Below, one piece after another: positions 7,341-15,896 of a DNA stretch of 64,000 nt. Under the pieces are notes generated by a model that saw only the letters and a program-made list of their open reading frames with translations, ran no database searches and had not been told where the DNA came from. The first letter of the stretch is position 1. Each line of letters opens with the position of its first letter. Position numbers and translations under genes: made by a program. The stretch is from an uncultured Collinsella sp. (GTDB lineage: Bacteria > Actinomycetota > Coriobacteriia > Coriobacteriales > Coriobacteriaceae), in NCBI GenBank assembly GCA_900762325.1, contig CAAFGG010000048.1, positions 34,780 to 98,779 on the forward strand, written 5' to 3'.

Positions 7341-9836
7341 TTATAGGTAGCGGCCGGTGATGCTTGCAGGGCAGGCCACGATGTCGCCCGGCGTGCCGGC
7401 GCAGACGATTTGCCCGCCCGCATCGCCACCGCCCGGGCCCATGTCGATCACGTAATCGGCATTGCGGATAAGGTCGAGATCGTGTTCGATCACGATAACC
7501 GTGGCGCCCTTGGCAACAAGGCCGTCGAACACACTCAGCAACACCTGAACATCGAGCGGATGCAGGCCAATCGTGGGCTCGTCAAATACGAATACGGCAT
7601 CATCCTGCACGCGGCCCATCTCGCTCGCAAGCTTAAGACGCTGCGCCTCGCCGCCCGAGAGCGCCGGCGTGGGCTCACCGAGCGTGAGATAGCCCAAGCC
7701 CAGGTCGTGCAAGGTCTGCAAGCGCGCCTGGACTTTCTTGAGTCCCACCGTGGCGTCGAGGGCCTCGTCCACACTCATGTCCATGAGCTGCGGCAACGTA
7801 AGCAAGCTCCCGTCCTTGCCCTCGCGATGGATATGCGAGGCGGCCTCGGCGTAGCGCGAACCACGGCATGCCGGGCAGATGATCTCGACGTCGGGCAAAA
7901 ACTGCACGTCGAGCGATATCGAGCCCGTGCCGTCACACGTAGGGCAGCGCAAGGCGCCGGTGTTGTAGCTAAAGGCGCCCGCCTTGTAGCCGGCTGCCTT
8001 GGCCTCGGGCGTACGGGCGAAGGCGCGGCGCAGCTCATCATGGATGTCGGCATAAGTCGCTACCGTCGAGCGCACGTTGGCGCCGATGGGCGTAGCGTCA
8101 ATCAGGTTTGCGCGGGCAATACCCTCGGCATCGACCCAACGCACGTGCCCCGGCAGGCGCTCGCCAGCTGCCTGCGCCTTGAGTGCCGGGATGAGCGTCT
8201 CGAGCACCAACGTCGTCTTGCCCGAACCCGAAACACCCGTAACCGCAACCAAGCGACCGCGCGGGATATCGACTTCGAGCGGCTTGACGGTATGGATGGC
8301 ATCGGTCGCCATGCGGATATGGCCCTGGTCGAACATTTCGTCGTCAGTCACCTGCGGACGCAAGCGCTTGGGCTCGGCGCGCAAAAACGGCGCGATGCGA
8401 CTGCTCTGCGATTGCTCGACCTCGTCTACCGTACCAGCGGCGATCACATTGCCGCCGCCTGCTCCGGCAACGGGGCCCATCTCGACCAGATAGTCGGCTT
8501 CCGCCAGCACACGTGTATCGTGGTCGACAACAACCACGGTGTTGCCGTCATCCACCAGATCGCGCATCACGCCCACCAAGCCGTCGACATTGGCGGGATG
8601 CAAGCCGATCGAAGGCTCGTCCAGCACATAAAGCACGCCCGTCGATCGGTTGCGCACCACGCGAGCAAGCTGCACGCGCTGGCGCTCACCCGTGGAGAGC
8701 GTGGCACCGGCGCGATCGAGCGAAAGGTAATCGAGGCCCAGGTCGACCAGACGACGGGCAGCGCCCAAAAATGAATCGCAGATATCCGCTGCCATGGGCT
8801 GCATCTCGGGCGGCAAGGATGCGGGCACTCCGCGCACCCACTCAATCGCCTCGCCCAGCGTCATGGCCGCGGCCTGCGCCAGATTGATACCGCGCACCTG
8901 GGGCTGGCGCGCGGCCTCGGAGAGACGCGTGCCGCCACAGTCACGGCATGGCCCCTCGCGCAAAAAGCGTGCAACGCGTTTGAGGCCCTTATCGTCCTTA
9001 ACCTTGGCGAGCGCATTCTCAACGGTATAGACGGCGTTGTAATAGGTAAAGTCGAGCGGCGTGGCGCCCTCGCCGTTTTTGGGAACGTAGAGAATGTGCT
9101 TCTTAACCGCCGGGCCGTGGAACACGATATCGCGCTCTTGAGGCGTAAGCTGGTTAAACGGCACATCGGTGCGCACGCCCATCTCGCCGGCTACCTGCTT
9201 CATCAGATCCCACATGAGCGTACCCCAGGGAAGCACTGCGCCCTCGTTGATGGTCTTTGACTCGTCGGGCACCAGGCTCGCCTCGTCCACCTCGCGCATG
9301 ACACCGGTGCCGCCACAGGTGGGACACGCACCGCCGCTGTTAAAGGCAAGGTCCTCGGCACTCGGCGCGTAGAACTCGCGACCGCATGCAGGGCACGTGA
9401 GCGACAGGCCTGCGGCAACGTTAAGACTCGGCTCCACGCGCGCCCCACAGTGCGGGCACACGTGATGGGCGCAACGGCTAAAGAGCAGGCGCAGGCTGTT
9501 GTTGAGCTCGGTCATGGTACCAAAGGTCGAGCGCACGCCCGGCACGCTGGGGCGCTGATGCAATGCGAGCGCCGCCGGCACGTGCAATACCTCATCCACC
9601 TGAGCGTGCTCGGCCTGCGTCAGGCGACGTCGAGTATAGGTGCTGAGCGCCTCCAGGTAACGACGCGAGCCCTCGGCATAAAGAACCCCCAGTGCCAGCG
9701 AACTCTTGCCCGAACCCGACACGCCGGCAATACCCACCAGCTTTCCCAGCGGAATATCGATATCGATGTCCTTGAGGTTATGGACGCGCGCGCCACGCAC
9801 CTCGATAGCTTGCGGACTCATCTTCTGTTCCGTCAT
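7341..9836 (-). CDS. UvrA-like ABC ATPase (short, UvrA2 type)
   Basis: 831 aa, shorter than housekeeping UvrA (about 940-960). Two ABC modules are complete: Walker A GVSGSGKSSL and GVSGSGKTTL, signatures LSTGERQRVQLA and LSGGEAQRLKLA, Walker B LDEPSIGLHP and FDEPTIGLHP. Zinc-finger cysteine pairs occur in both halves (CPHC, CPAC, CPTC). The shortfall suggests that the UvrB-interaction region is reduced, as in UvrA2 proteins linked to DNA-damage tolerance or drug resistance (family knowledge). The ATG at 9836 is preferred because AGGGTG precedes it; a start at 9854 would overlap the upstream gene. It lies 10 bases after the AAA ATPase gene, so they are likely co-transcribed. Confidence 0.85.
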   Translation of the reverse strand: MTEQKMSPQAIEVRGARVHNLKDIDIDIPLGKLVGIAGVSGSGKSSLALGVLYAEGSRRYLEALSTYTRRRLTQAEHAQVDEVLHVPAALALHQRPSVPGVRSTFGTMTELNNSLRLLFSRCAHHVCPHCGARVEPSLNVAAGLSLTCPACGREFYAPSAEDLAFNSGGACPTCGGTGVMREVDEASLVPDESKTINEGAVLPWGTLMWDLMKQVAGEMGVRTDVPFNQLTPQERDIVFHGPAVKKHILYVPKNGEGATPLDFTYYNAVYTVENALAKVKDDKGLKRVARFLREGPCRDCGGTRLSEAARQPQVRGINLAQAAAMTLGEAIEWVRGVPASLPPEMQPMAADICDSFLGAARRLVDLGLDYLSLDRAGATLSTGERQRVQLARVVRNRSTGVLYVLDEPSIGLHPANVDGLVGVMRDLVDDGNTVVVVDHDTRVLAEADYLVEMGPVAGAGGGNVIAAGTVDEVEQSQSSRIAPFLRAEPKRLRPQVTDDEMFDQGHIRMATDAIHTVKPLEVDIPRGRLVAVTGVSGSGKTTLVLETLIPALKAQAAGERLPGHVRWVDAEGIARANLIDATPIGANVRSTVATYADIHDELRRAFARTPEAKAAGYKAGAFSYNTGALRCPTCDGTGSISLDVQFLPDVEIICPACRGSRYAEAASHIHREGKDGSLLTLPQLMDMSVDEALDATVGLKKVQARLQTLHDLGLGYLTLGEPTPALSGGEAQRLKLASEMGRVQDDAVFVFDEPTIGLHPLDVQVLLSVFDGLVAKGATVIVIEHDLDLIRNADYVIDMGPGGGDAGGQIVCAGTPGDIVACPASITGRYL

Positions 9837-9846
9837 CTTTATCACC

Positions 9847-10965
9847 CTACTCATGCCATAAAACTCGATCGCGAATGTACTCGCCCAGCATGGGCACGGT
9901 AAACCGGACGAGACCGTATCCGGCAGCCTCGATGACGCGCTCGCGAATCAGGCTTGCGCGATATTTGCTCGCCCAGCTTTGGGTGCGGTCGCAGCGGTCA
10001 ATGATGTCCGCCATGCGCGTCGGCTTGTCCTCGTCAACCGCCATGGCCTCGATAAAGAGGCGCTGAGGGCTGCGCAGACCGTAATACAGAGGTGCGTCAA
10101 CCGCTTCGTAGAACTCGGAGACGGCATCCGCATGGCCATTCTCGACATCGCGCCTTTCGATGACCTGCGAGCCACGCCGGACAGCAGACCGCCACATGTA
10201 ATAGCCCACCAGCTGAACCATATAGGGATGCCCCATGCTCTTGCGCGCCGCAAGGTCCGCCGTCTCCGCGTCAACGTAAAGACCAGCGTCTTTGATCGTC
10301 TGGATATACGAATCGCGCACTTTGGGCAAAGATATTGCCCCCAACGTACGCTGCTGGGCACGCCGCAAAAACGTCACGCTCGGCTCTTCGAGCAGATCGT
10401 CAACCATACTGGGCAAGCCGGCGAACGCCAGCGCAAGACCGCGCTGGTCGCTATCGGGCAAGCCCGTGGCATCCTGGTCTCCGAGCACCTGCTGATAGAG
10501 GACGGCAAGAGCCGCCAGTTCCTCGATAGACACCGATTGTGCCTCGTCAATCGCAAACAAGACGCCCTTGCCCGGACCGAGCTTCTTGAGACGCTCGTTG
10601 ACCAGCCCTCGCAATGTCTCGCCTTTTGCCCGCGCCGCCTCGACCGACATCCGGCCAAACGACGGCCCAAACTCCATTGACGTCACAACGGGTTTATTCG
10701 AGCGAAGCGCGTCGGCCAAGCGGTCGCACAAACCAAGCGAAGCGGAATCGGAGACAACCGCCCATCCGCGCTCGCTGGCTAGACGTTGCAGCTCCCGCAG
10801 GAGAACCGTTTTGCCACAGCCGCGGTTTCCCGTAATGAGCATGAGCCTGCCCGGCGCTCCGGCGCCGTTGTCGAGCCCTTCCTCAAAATCTTCGATGACC
10901 GACTCGCGACCGATGAGTATCGGAGGCCGCTTACCAGCTGTGGGCTTAAAGGGATTTGGATTCAT
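9847..10965 (-). CDS. AAA ATPase with C-terminal winged-helix-like region (Orc1/AAA_16 type)
   Basis: 372 aa. Walker A ITGNRGCGKTVLL lies near residues 44-56 and Walker B GVLFAIDEAQS near 133-143. The rest is helical, with a C-terminal segment (about 285-372) that could be a winged helix (ADIIDRCDRTQSWASKYRASLIRERVI). Such STAND/Orc-like ATPases are common in actinobacteria, mostly without assigned function. A GAGGAGG-type site precedes the start. The leader carries three tandem 10-bp repeats, and the UvrA-like gene follows after 10 bases, suggesting a two-gene unit. Confidence 0.8.
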   Translation of the reverse strand: MNPNPFKPTAGKRPPILIGRESVIEDFEEGLDNGAGAPGRLMLITGNRGCGKTVLLRELQRLASERGWAVVSDSASLGLCDRLADALRSNKPVVTSMEFGPSFGRMSVEAARAKGETLRGLVNERLKKLGPGKGVLFAIDEAQSVSIEELAALAVLYQQVLGDQDATGLPDSDQRGLALAFAGLPSMVDDLLEEPSVTFLRRAQQRTLGAISLPKVRDSYIQTIKDAGLYVDAETADLAARKSMGHPYMVQLVGYYMWRSAVRRGSQVIERRDVENGHADAVSEFYEAVDAPLYYGLRSPQRLFIEAMAVDEDKPTRMADIIDRCDRTQSWASKYRASLIRERVIEAAGYGLVRFTVPMLGEYIRDRVLWHE

Positions 10966-10999
10966 ATCGGCCTCCTCGGATTGGCAAACCCTGGTAACA

Positions 11000-11030
11000 G
11001 TTATACCAACTTATACTGAGTTATACCAAT
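11000..11030 (-). promoter_or_regulatory. Three tandem 10-bp repeats upstream of the AAA ATPase gene
   Basis: TTATACCAAC, TTATACTGAG and TTATACCAAT follow one another without gaps from 11001, about one helical turn apart. On the minus strand they supply TATAA-like hexamers about 35-65 bases before the start codon. They could be overlapping promoter elements or a cooperative operator. Confidence 0.55.
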
Positions 11031-11032
11031 AG

Positions 11033-11065
11033 CATGTGACAAAGGGGCTGTCCCTTTGTCACATG
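11033..11065. repeat. 31-bp interspersed palindrome, copy 2
   Basis: Same family as copy 1, with GGGGCTGTCCC at the centre. It contains the stop codon (TCA at 11059-11061, read TGA on minus) of the GTPase gene, mirroring copy 1 and trmL. Confidence 0.88.
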
Positions 11066-13062
11066 TGGCCGAAAAACTCGGCGTCTGCTGCTCGCCAGGG
11101 ACGGAAGGTGGCGGGATCGATCTTTACGTGCGCTGCGGCGGGCACGTCATACCATTTGACCGTGTAGCCGGCGCCATGAGAGCAAAAGACCGAGTCGGGT
11201 GTGTTGGGCAGATCGGCCTCGGGCTCATAGGCGGCCGTCTCGATTACGCGCTCGGCATCATGGCAAGCCGCATAACCGGCGAACTCCAGGTACAGATGAC
11301 CGCGCCCGCTCGTGTAGGCAGCCACCTCCAGCGCGTAATCCTGCACCTCGGATGCCGGCACGCGACCCACAAGCTTCGCTCGGTCTCCCGCCATCGTCGG
11401 CGGCTCGTACTCGGCACCCATGCGTGTGGCATCTGACAACGCCCGGCCCACGCACTCCCCCGGCACCTCGAGCTCAAAGTGGTACCACGGCTCCAGCAAC
11501 ACGTCTGCGCCGACCTCGCGCGCCTGCATAAAACCCTGGCGAATCGCGCGATACGTGGCCTGGCGAAAATCGCCGCCCTCGGTGTGTTTGGCATGCGCGC
11601 GGCCGCCCGTGAGCGTAATGCGCACATCGGTGATGGGCGAGCCCGTCAGCACGCCCAGGTGGTCGCGCTCCATAGCGTTGGTGAGTGCCAAACGCTGCCA
11701 GTTAAGATCGAGCTCGTCGGTCGAGGTCACGGTGCCAAACTGCACACCCGAACCCGCCGGCAACGGCTCCAGGCGCAGATGCACCTCGGCATAGTGGCGC
11801 AGCGGCTCAAAGTGGCCCACGCCCTCGACCGGCCGCGAAATAGTCTCCTTATAGAGAATGCCGCCGGGCTCAAACGCAACCGAAAGGCCAAAGCGATCGG
11901 CCAACACCCGCTGCACGACCTCGAGTTGCACGGCGCCCATCAACTGCAAATGGATCTGCTCAAGATGCGTATTCCAGCTTACGCCGAGCATGGGATCTTC
12001 GTCCGCCAACTCACTCAGCGCTTTAAACACCGCATGAACGTCGTGTTCGCCCGGCAGCACCGTATAGGTGAGGACCGGAGCGATGACGGGCGCATCGCCC
12101 GCGGGCTCTGTGCCCAGGGCGTCCCCTGGGCGAACGTGCGCAAGACCCGTCACGGCGCAAATACCGCCAGCAGCAACTTCTTGGGCAAGCTCATACTTCT
12201 CGCCGTTATAGATGCGTACCTGATCGACCTTCTGTTCCCACGCCTCGGCACTGGAATGCCCGCTGATCATCTGTTTTGCGCGCAGCGTGCCGCCGGTCAC
12301 TTTAACCCAAGCCAAGCGCTCGCCACGATCCCCGCGGCTGACACGATAGACGCGCGCGGCAAACTCCGGGAGCCACGCCTGCTCACGCATCAGCGCGCAT
12401 ATACCATCCAGTAGCTCGTCAACGCCTTGGTCCTTGAGCGCCGAGCCGGCAAAGCAGGGAAAGAGCTTGCGCTCGGCAACCATGCGCGACAGCGTTGCGA
12501 CAGAAAGCTCACCCGCTTCAAGAAACTCCTCGAGCGCCGCTTCGTCCAACGCAGCAGCGTCCTCCTGAACGGCGCCGCCCGCCAGCAGCTCGTTGGCATC
12601 CAGGCAGCCCTCGGAAAGACGCTGCCCGAGTTGTGCCAGCAAAACATCGCGGCCGGGATTCTCCAAATCGATCTTGTTGATGAAGATGAACGTCGGGATG
12701 TCATAGCGTGCAAGCAGGCGCCACAGGGTTTCGGTGTGCCCCTGCACGCCATCGTTGGCGCCCACCACCAGAATCGCGTAGTCCAGGGCACGCAGTGTGC
12801 GCTCCGCCTCGGCAGAAAAATCGACATGGCCGGGAGCATCCACGAGCATGACGTGGGTATCGCCGTGGTCGAGCACGGCCTGCGACGAGAAAATCGTGAT
12901 GCCGCGCTCGCGCTCGATCGTGTTAGTGTCCAGATGCGAATCGCCATCGTCCACGCGGCCACGCTTGCGAATGCGGCCCGCGTTGAACAGCATGGCCTCG
13001 GCCAACGTGGTCTTGCCGGCATCGACATGCGCCAAGATTCCAACGACCGCTTGCTTCGACAT
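11059..13062 (-). CDS. TetM/EF-G-like translational GTPase
   Basis: 667 aa. GTPase motifs are G1 AHVDAGKTT (about 11-19), G2 RERGITI, G3 DAPGHVDF and G4 NKID. The absence of an EF-G-specific insert and the overall length match ribosomal protection proteins (TetM/TetO/TetW, about 640 aa). Like them it should act on the ribosome by displacing a bound ligand. Whether it gives tetracycline resistance cannot be told; sequence drift from classical TetM makes a housekeeping or unknown role equally likely. The start is the ATG of MSKQAVVGILAHVD, preceded by AGGAGA; an in-frame upstream extension is not protein-like. Confidence 0.85.
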   Translation of the reverse strand: MSKQAVVGILAHVDAGKTTLAEAMLFNAGRIRKRGRVDDGDSHLDTNTIERERGITIFSSQAVLDHGDTHVMLVDAPGHVDFSAEAERTLRALDYAILVVGANDGVQGHTETLWRLLARYDIPTFIFINKIDLENPGRDVLLAQLGQRLSEGCLDANELLAGGAVQEDAAALDEAALEEFLEAGELSVATLSRMVAERKLFPCFAGSALKDQGVDELLDGICALMREQAWLPEFAARVYRVSRGDRGERLAWVKVTGGTLRAKQMISGHSSAEAWEQKVDQVRIYNGEKYELAQEVAAGGICAVTGLAHVRPGDALGTEPAGDAPVIAPVLTYTVLPGEHDVHAVFKALSELADEDPMLGVSWNTHLEQIHLQLMGAVQLEVVQRVLADRFGLSVAFEPGGILYKETISRPVEGVGHFEPLRHYAEVHLRLEPLPAGSGVQFGTVTSTDELDLNWQRLALTNAMERDHLGVLTGSPITDVRITLTGGRAHAKHTEGGDFRQATYRAIRQGFMQAREVGADVLLEPWYHFELEVPGECVGRALSDATRMGAEYEPPTMAGDRAKLVGRVPASEVQDYALEVAAYTSGRGHLYLEFAGYAACHDAERVIETAAYEPEADLPNTPDSVFCSHGAGYTVKWYDVPAAAHVKIDPATFRPWRAADAEFFGHM

Positions 13063-13250
13063 GGCTCTCCTCTTATTGCAAGCCCATCGCACGCGGCAAC
13101 GGGCGTTCACGCTCCACACTGGATGATACAATTTACGGGCCGGTGGGCGAAGCGGGCCCTATCCCCCGACCGAGCTCATCGCCCTGCGTTGCCGCGCGGC
13201 GATTTTCGTAGGTTCGCGCCTTGCGAAAGCCGGCTTGCAAAACAGTCAGC

Positions 13251-13286
13251 GAACGAAAATGGCCCCACCCGGGGCCATTTTCGTTC
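13251..13286 (-). terminator. Perfect 16-bp hairpin downstream of the GNAT gene
   Basis: Arms 13251-13266 and 13271-13286 are exact complements around a 4-base loop. It follows the end of the minus-strand acetyltransferase gene by 29 bases. The trailing T-run is short, so termination is likely but not certain. Confidence 0.65.
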
Positions 13287-13315
13287 GTGCAAATTGTTGA
13301 CACGCGTCCCCGCTC

Positions 13316-13804
13316 TTATGCCTCACGCAGCCAGTCAAACGCCACGCGCGGGGTGCCGTCGGACACATACACGATGCCGGCGCGCTCAAACCCCGCCTTA
13401 ATACTCGCACCCTGCATGGGCAGGTTATCCTGATGCGTGTCGATACGCAGGTGATCGGCACGCTCTTTGGCAAAGGCAAACATCGCGGCCGCGATACCGT
13501 GCGCGGTGCCGTCGGACGCCACACGGTGCAGCACGGCGTACGGAGTGTCGCTGCGCCATTGCCCGTCCTCAATTACGTCATAGCACTCGTCCGGGCCCGG
13601 TAAAAAGGCAAACGTCGCCACCACGCGGCCGTCGACTTCACACACATAGCTGCCACCGGCGGCGATATCGGCAGCCAGCTGCTCGGCAGAAGGCGTGCCC
13701 TCGGGCCACTGCGTGGCGTTGCCATGCGCGCGCATAAAGGCGCGGGCCGTGTCATAGATAGCCATGACGGCGGGAATGTCGGTATCGAGGGTTTTTCTGA
13801 TCAT
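13316..13804 (-). CDS. GNAT-family N-acetyltransferase
   Basis: 162 aa, one complete GNAT domain. The N-terminus MIRKTLDTDIPAVMAIYDTAR is the family's opening strand and helix. VHEVDGRVVATF-type strands (CEVDGRVVATFAF) and a HRVASDGTAHGIAAAMFAFA segment (acetyl-CoA-binding motif A, variant) follow, then LRIDTHQDNLPMQ. The substrate is unknown; relatives acetylate small amines or protein termini. A GTG directly precedes the chosen ATG; a GAGGT site fits the ATG spacing better. It stands alone between a hairpin and a divergent small gene. Confidence 0.82.
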   Translation of the reverse strand: MIRKTLDTDIPAVMAIYDTARAFMRAHGNATQWPEGTPSAEQLAADIAAGGSYVCEVDGRVVATFAFLPGPDECYDVIEDGQWRSDTPYAVLHRVASDGTAHGIAAAMFAFAKERADHLRIDTHQDNLPMQGASIKAGFERAGIVYVSDGTPRVAFDWLREA

Positions 13805-13881
13805 CACGCGGCGACCTCACGTTTATTGGTATCACTTTGATTGGGCAATGATACCAGCGTTTGGAGAGGGGCACGAAGCAG

Positions 13882-14178
13882 ATGGGGAGCAAAAAGCGAG
13901 CCGCTTGGTCAAAAGCCAAAAGCGAGTTTTTGGGCGCTGCCACGGGCGGCGATATGAGCGACCTGTTTGCGCGCGAAGACGAGCGCCGCGACGCCCTGAA
14001 CGCCGAGCGCGACGAGGCCTGGCGCTACAAATCGTGCGAACGCAAAAACCGTTACGACACGCGCGCCGAGGCCGAGGCAGTTATGGCCGACTGCGAAAGC
14101 CGCGGGCGGCGCGGTTTGGCCTGCTACAAATGCGAATACTGCGGCGGCTGGCACCTGACATCGCACCCTTGGAAATAG
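13882..14178 (+). CDS. Small zinc-ribbon-like protein, unknown function
   Basis: 98 aa. The N-terminal half is basic and then acidic (MGSKKRAAWSKAKSEF, AREDERRD). The C-terminus carries CYKCEYCGGWHLTS, a CxxCxxC plus histidine pattern likely to bind zinc. Two more cysteines (YKSCERKNRY, ADCESRG) precede it. Similar C-terminal CxxCxxWHLT tails occur in small actinobacterial and phage proteins of unknown role (recollection, not searched). The ATG at 13882 follows a GAGAGGGG stretch; a TTG at 13861 is an unlikely alternative. Confidence 0.7.
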   Translation: MGSKKRAAWSKAKSEFLGAATGGDMSDLFAREDERRDALNAERDEAWRYKSCERKNRYDTRAEAEAVMADCESRGRRGLACYKCEYCGGWHLTSHPWK

Positions 14179-14226
14179 GCACCGCATCGGCACGGCACCG
14201 ACGGAGCGCCAACCATCGCACGCAAG

Positions 14227-14931
14227 CTACGGGCGCGGCGGCACCAAGACATCGTAACGAACGGCCTTGCCCGCAAGTTGATAGCTCGGCTTAACACCGG
14301 CAAGCAGTGGCCCCTTCACCGGCCGCTTGATAACCAACTTGCGCGGGTGCACCGCAAGCGCAGCCTCAACCAGCGTCTCCTCATCGGCGCACGGCTGCTC
14401 CAGATGGTGCAAGAGTTGGAATTTCTTTTTAACCGCCGCGCTCTTGGTGCGTCCGGGAAACATGGGGTCCAGATACACCACGTCGGGAGCGGTGAGCTCG
14501 CCCCGCCCGATCAGCTCAGCTGTATGGTAAAGGCCGGCAATGCTGTCCTCGCCCGCATGTAAGCGCATGCGCGCCACGGCTGTCGCAAGCGCCGGATCAT
14601 CTGCCGCGCGATCCAAAGCATCCTTGAGGAGCGCCGCGATCACGCAATCCTGCTCATACAGATCGACGGTAAAGCCCGCGGCCGCCAGCAGCAGCGAATC
14701 CTCGCCAAAGCCTGCCGTGGCGTCAATCGCCCATGGGCTCTCGATGCCTTTTGCGCGCGCAGCCTTTACCAGCAGTTCTTGCTGCAGACGGCCCTGCTTG
14801 AGCCGTGGAAGCATGCGGCCAAAATCGGCACGCAGCTCCATCGTGCCGTCGGTGAGTGTGAGGCCCTCGGACTTCCCGATCAGCTCAAGCCCCGCGGACC
14901 GAGCAACAGAAAAGGGATCGACGACGCCCAT
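14227..14931 (-). CDS. rsmJ: RsmJ-like 16S rRNA (guanine-N2) methyltransferase
   Basis: 234 aa class I SAM methyltransferase. Signature blocks of RsmJ (YhiQ, which methylates G1516 of 16S rRNA) are present: the RADFGRMLPRLKQGRLQQELLVKA entry, AIDATAGFGEDSLLLAAAG (SAM loop), VVYLDPMFPGRTKSAAVKK (catalytic DPMFP) and LVIKRPVKGPLLAG. The position of every block matches the E. coli enzyme. The assignment is by motif recognition. It is probably transcribed with the 47-aa membrane protein gene that ends 63 bases upstream. Confidence 0.82.
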   Translation of the reverse strand: MGVVDPFSVARSAGLELIGKSEGLTLTDGTMELRADFGRMLPRLKQGRLQQELLVKAARAKGIESPWAIDATAGFGEDSLLLAAAGFTVDLYEQDCVIAALLKDALDRAADDPALATAVARMRLHAGEDSIAGLYHTAELIGRGELTAPDVVYLDPMFPGRTKSAAVKKKFQLLHHLEQPCADEETLVEAALAVHPRKLVIKRPVKGPLLAGVKPSYQLAGKAVRYDVLVPPRP

Positions 14932-14994
14932 GGGTACTCCTTAGCAAGCAAAACGAATACGTGAGCACCGTTTGTGTCGGCACCCAACCGTCCG

Positions 14995-15138
14995 CTATTG
15001 TCCCACATGCGACATGGCCCACAGCATCGCAATACAAAGCACCGCCATCAATCCCGTGCACACAGTAGCGATCACGGAATCACTCATGCGCCTTCCCAAC
15101 GACCGCGCCTCACGTACCTGCTCTGCTCCGTACATCAT
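14995..15138 (-). CDS. 47-aa single-span membrane micro-protein
   Basis: A short gene of 47 codons plus stop on the minus strand. An excellent AAGGAGG ribosome site (15143-15149) precedes two consecutive ATG codons, 4 bases before the first and 7 before the second. The protein begins MMYGAEQVREARSLGRRM, then has one hydrophobic segment (about residues 19-43, VIATVCTGLMAVLCIAMLWAM) and ends SHVGQ. A cytoplasmic basic stretch before the span predicts N-in topology. The function is unknown. It lies directly before the RsmJ-like gene on the same strand. Confidence 0.72.
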   Translation of the reverse strand: MMYGAEQVREARSLGRRMSDSVIATVCTGLMAVLCIAMLWAMSHVGQ

Positions 15139-15365
15139 GGTTCCTCCTTCGGTCTAGCTCTTACCATGGCCCCATCATCGCAGCGCCGCGCATACGCTGC
15201 CATCGATTTGGCTTACGCCCAGCTTTCCTTTTTGAAAGGTTGGACCGCACAGGCAAGAGACGCTTTCAAACGCATGCATCGCCCCGTTGAACTACAATGT
15301 GCTTCACCATATGTGCAGTACATTGGGTGCGCCAAGTTGGCGTACTCGTATCGAAAGGACCAGCC

Positions 15366-15767
15366 ATGAGCTTCACTCGCAAGACTCTCAAAATCCTTGC
15401 TCTCATCTACTTTGTTTTGGGCATCGCCAGCCTCGTCACCGCCGGCATCGGTATCGCCACGGGCGGTCTCGATTCCACGTACGGTTCGTACGCCACGCTC
15501 GCAGCGGTCGTGCTTATCGCCAAGGGTCTCGTCGACCTTGCCGCAGGCGTCGCCGGTATCAAGGGCGCCAACAAGCCTTCGCAGGTGGACGGCGCGTTTA
15601 AGCTCGGTATTGTTGCCGCGGTCGCCACGCTTGCCCAAGCGGTGCTCACGCTTCCCGCGTTTGGCGGCGACGCCATCAACTTTGGCGCCTTTGTCATCGT
15701 GGTGTACGACCTGTTCTTTGTTCAGCAGGCACACGCCGTTAAGGCCGAGAACAAGGACCGCCTGTAA
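15366..15767 (+). CDS. Four-span membrane protein, unknown function
   Basis: 133 aa with four hydrophobic segments (about residues 9-31, 38-62, 78-98 and 104-122). Small residues dominate (GIASLVTAGIGIATGG, AAVVLIAKGLVDLAAGVAGI). The first loop is short and the tail ends AHAVKAENKDRL. No catalytic motif was recognised; this resembles small DoxX/DUF-type integral proteins only in layout. GAAAGGA lies 6 bases before the start. A strong bidirectional hairpin follows. Confidence 0.75.
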   Translation: MSFTRKTLKILALIYFVLGIASLVTAGIGIATGGLDSTYGSYATLAAVVLIAKGLVDLAAGVAGIKGANKPSQVDGAFKLGIVAAVATLAQAVLTLPAFGGDAINFGAFVIVVYDLFFVQQAHAVKAENKDRL

Positions 15768-15806
15768 GCGCTCGCTTCTCATAGCCTCTGCAGCCAAGCA
15801 ACTAAA

Positions 15807-15840
15807 AAGGGCCGATCGCGCATCTCCGCGGTCGGCCCTT
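15807..15840. terminator. Hairpin terminator after the four-span membrane protein gene
   Basis: AAGGGCCGATCGCG pairs with CGCGGTCGGCCCTT with one mismatch over 14 positions. A-rich and T-containing flanks on the two sides suit the convergent genes on either side. Confidence 0.8.
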
Positions 15841-15871
15841 TACGTTTGCCCAGATAAAACCTACCAAGATA

Positions 15872-15895
15872 AACCTGTCCCTTTTTTGGCAGGTT
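15872..15895. repeat. Short hairpin with a TGTCCC core
   Basis: AACCTG and CAGGTT arms flank a T6-containing loop, two bases before the end of the RlmA-like gene. It may be a weak terminator or a decayed relative of the GGGAC/GTCCC palindromes seen elsewhere. Confidence 0.35.
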
Positions 15896-15896
15896 G

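Noticed and set aside
11059..13062. Calling the TetM-like gene a tetracycline resistance determinant
   Set aside because: Family fit alone does not show resistance; many chromosomal relatives have no such effect.
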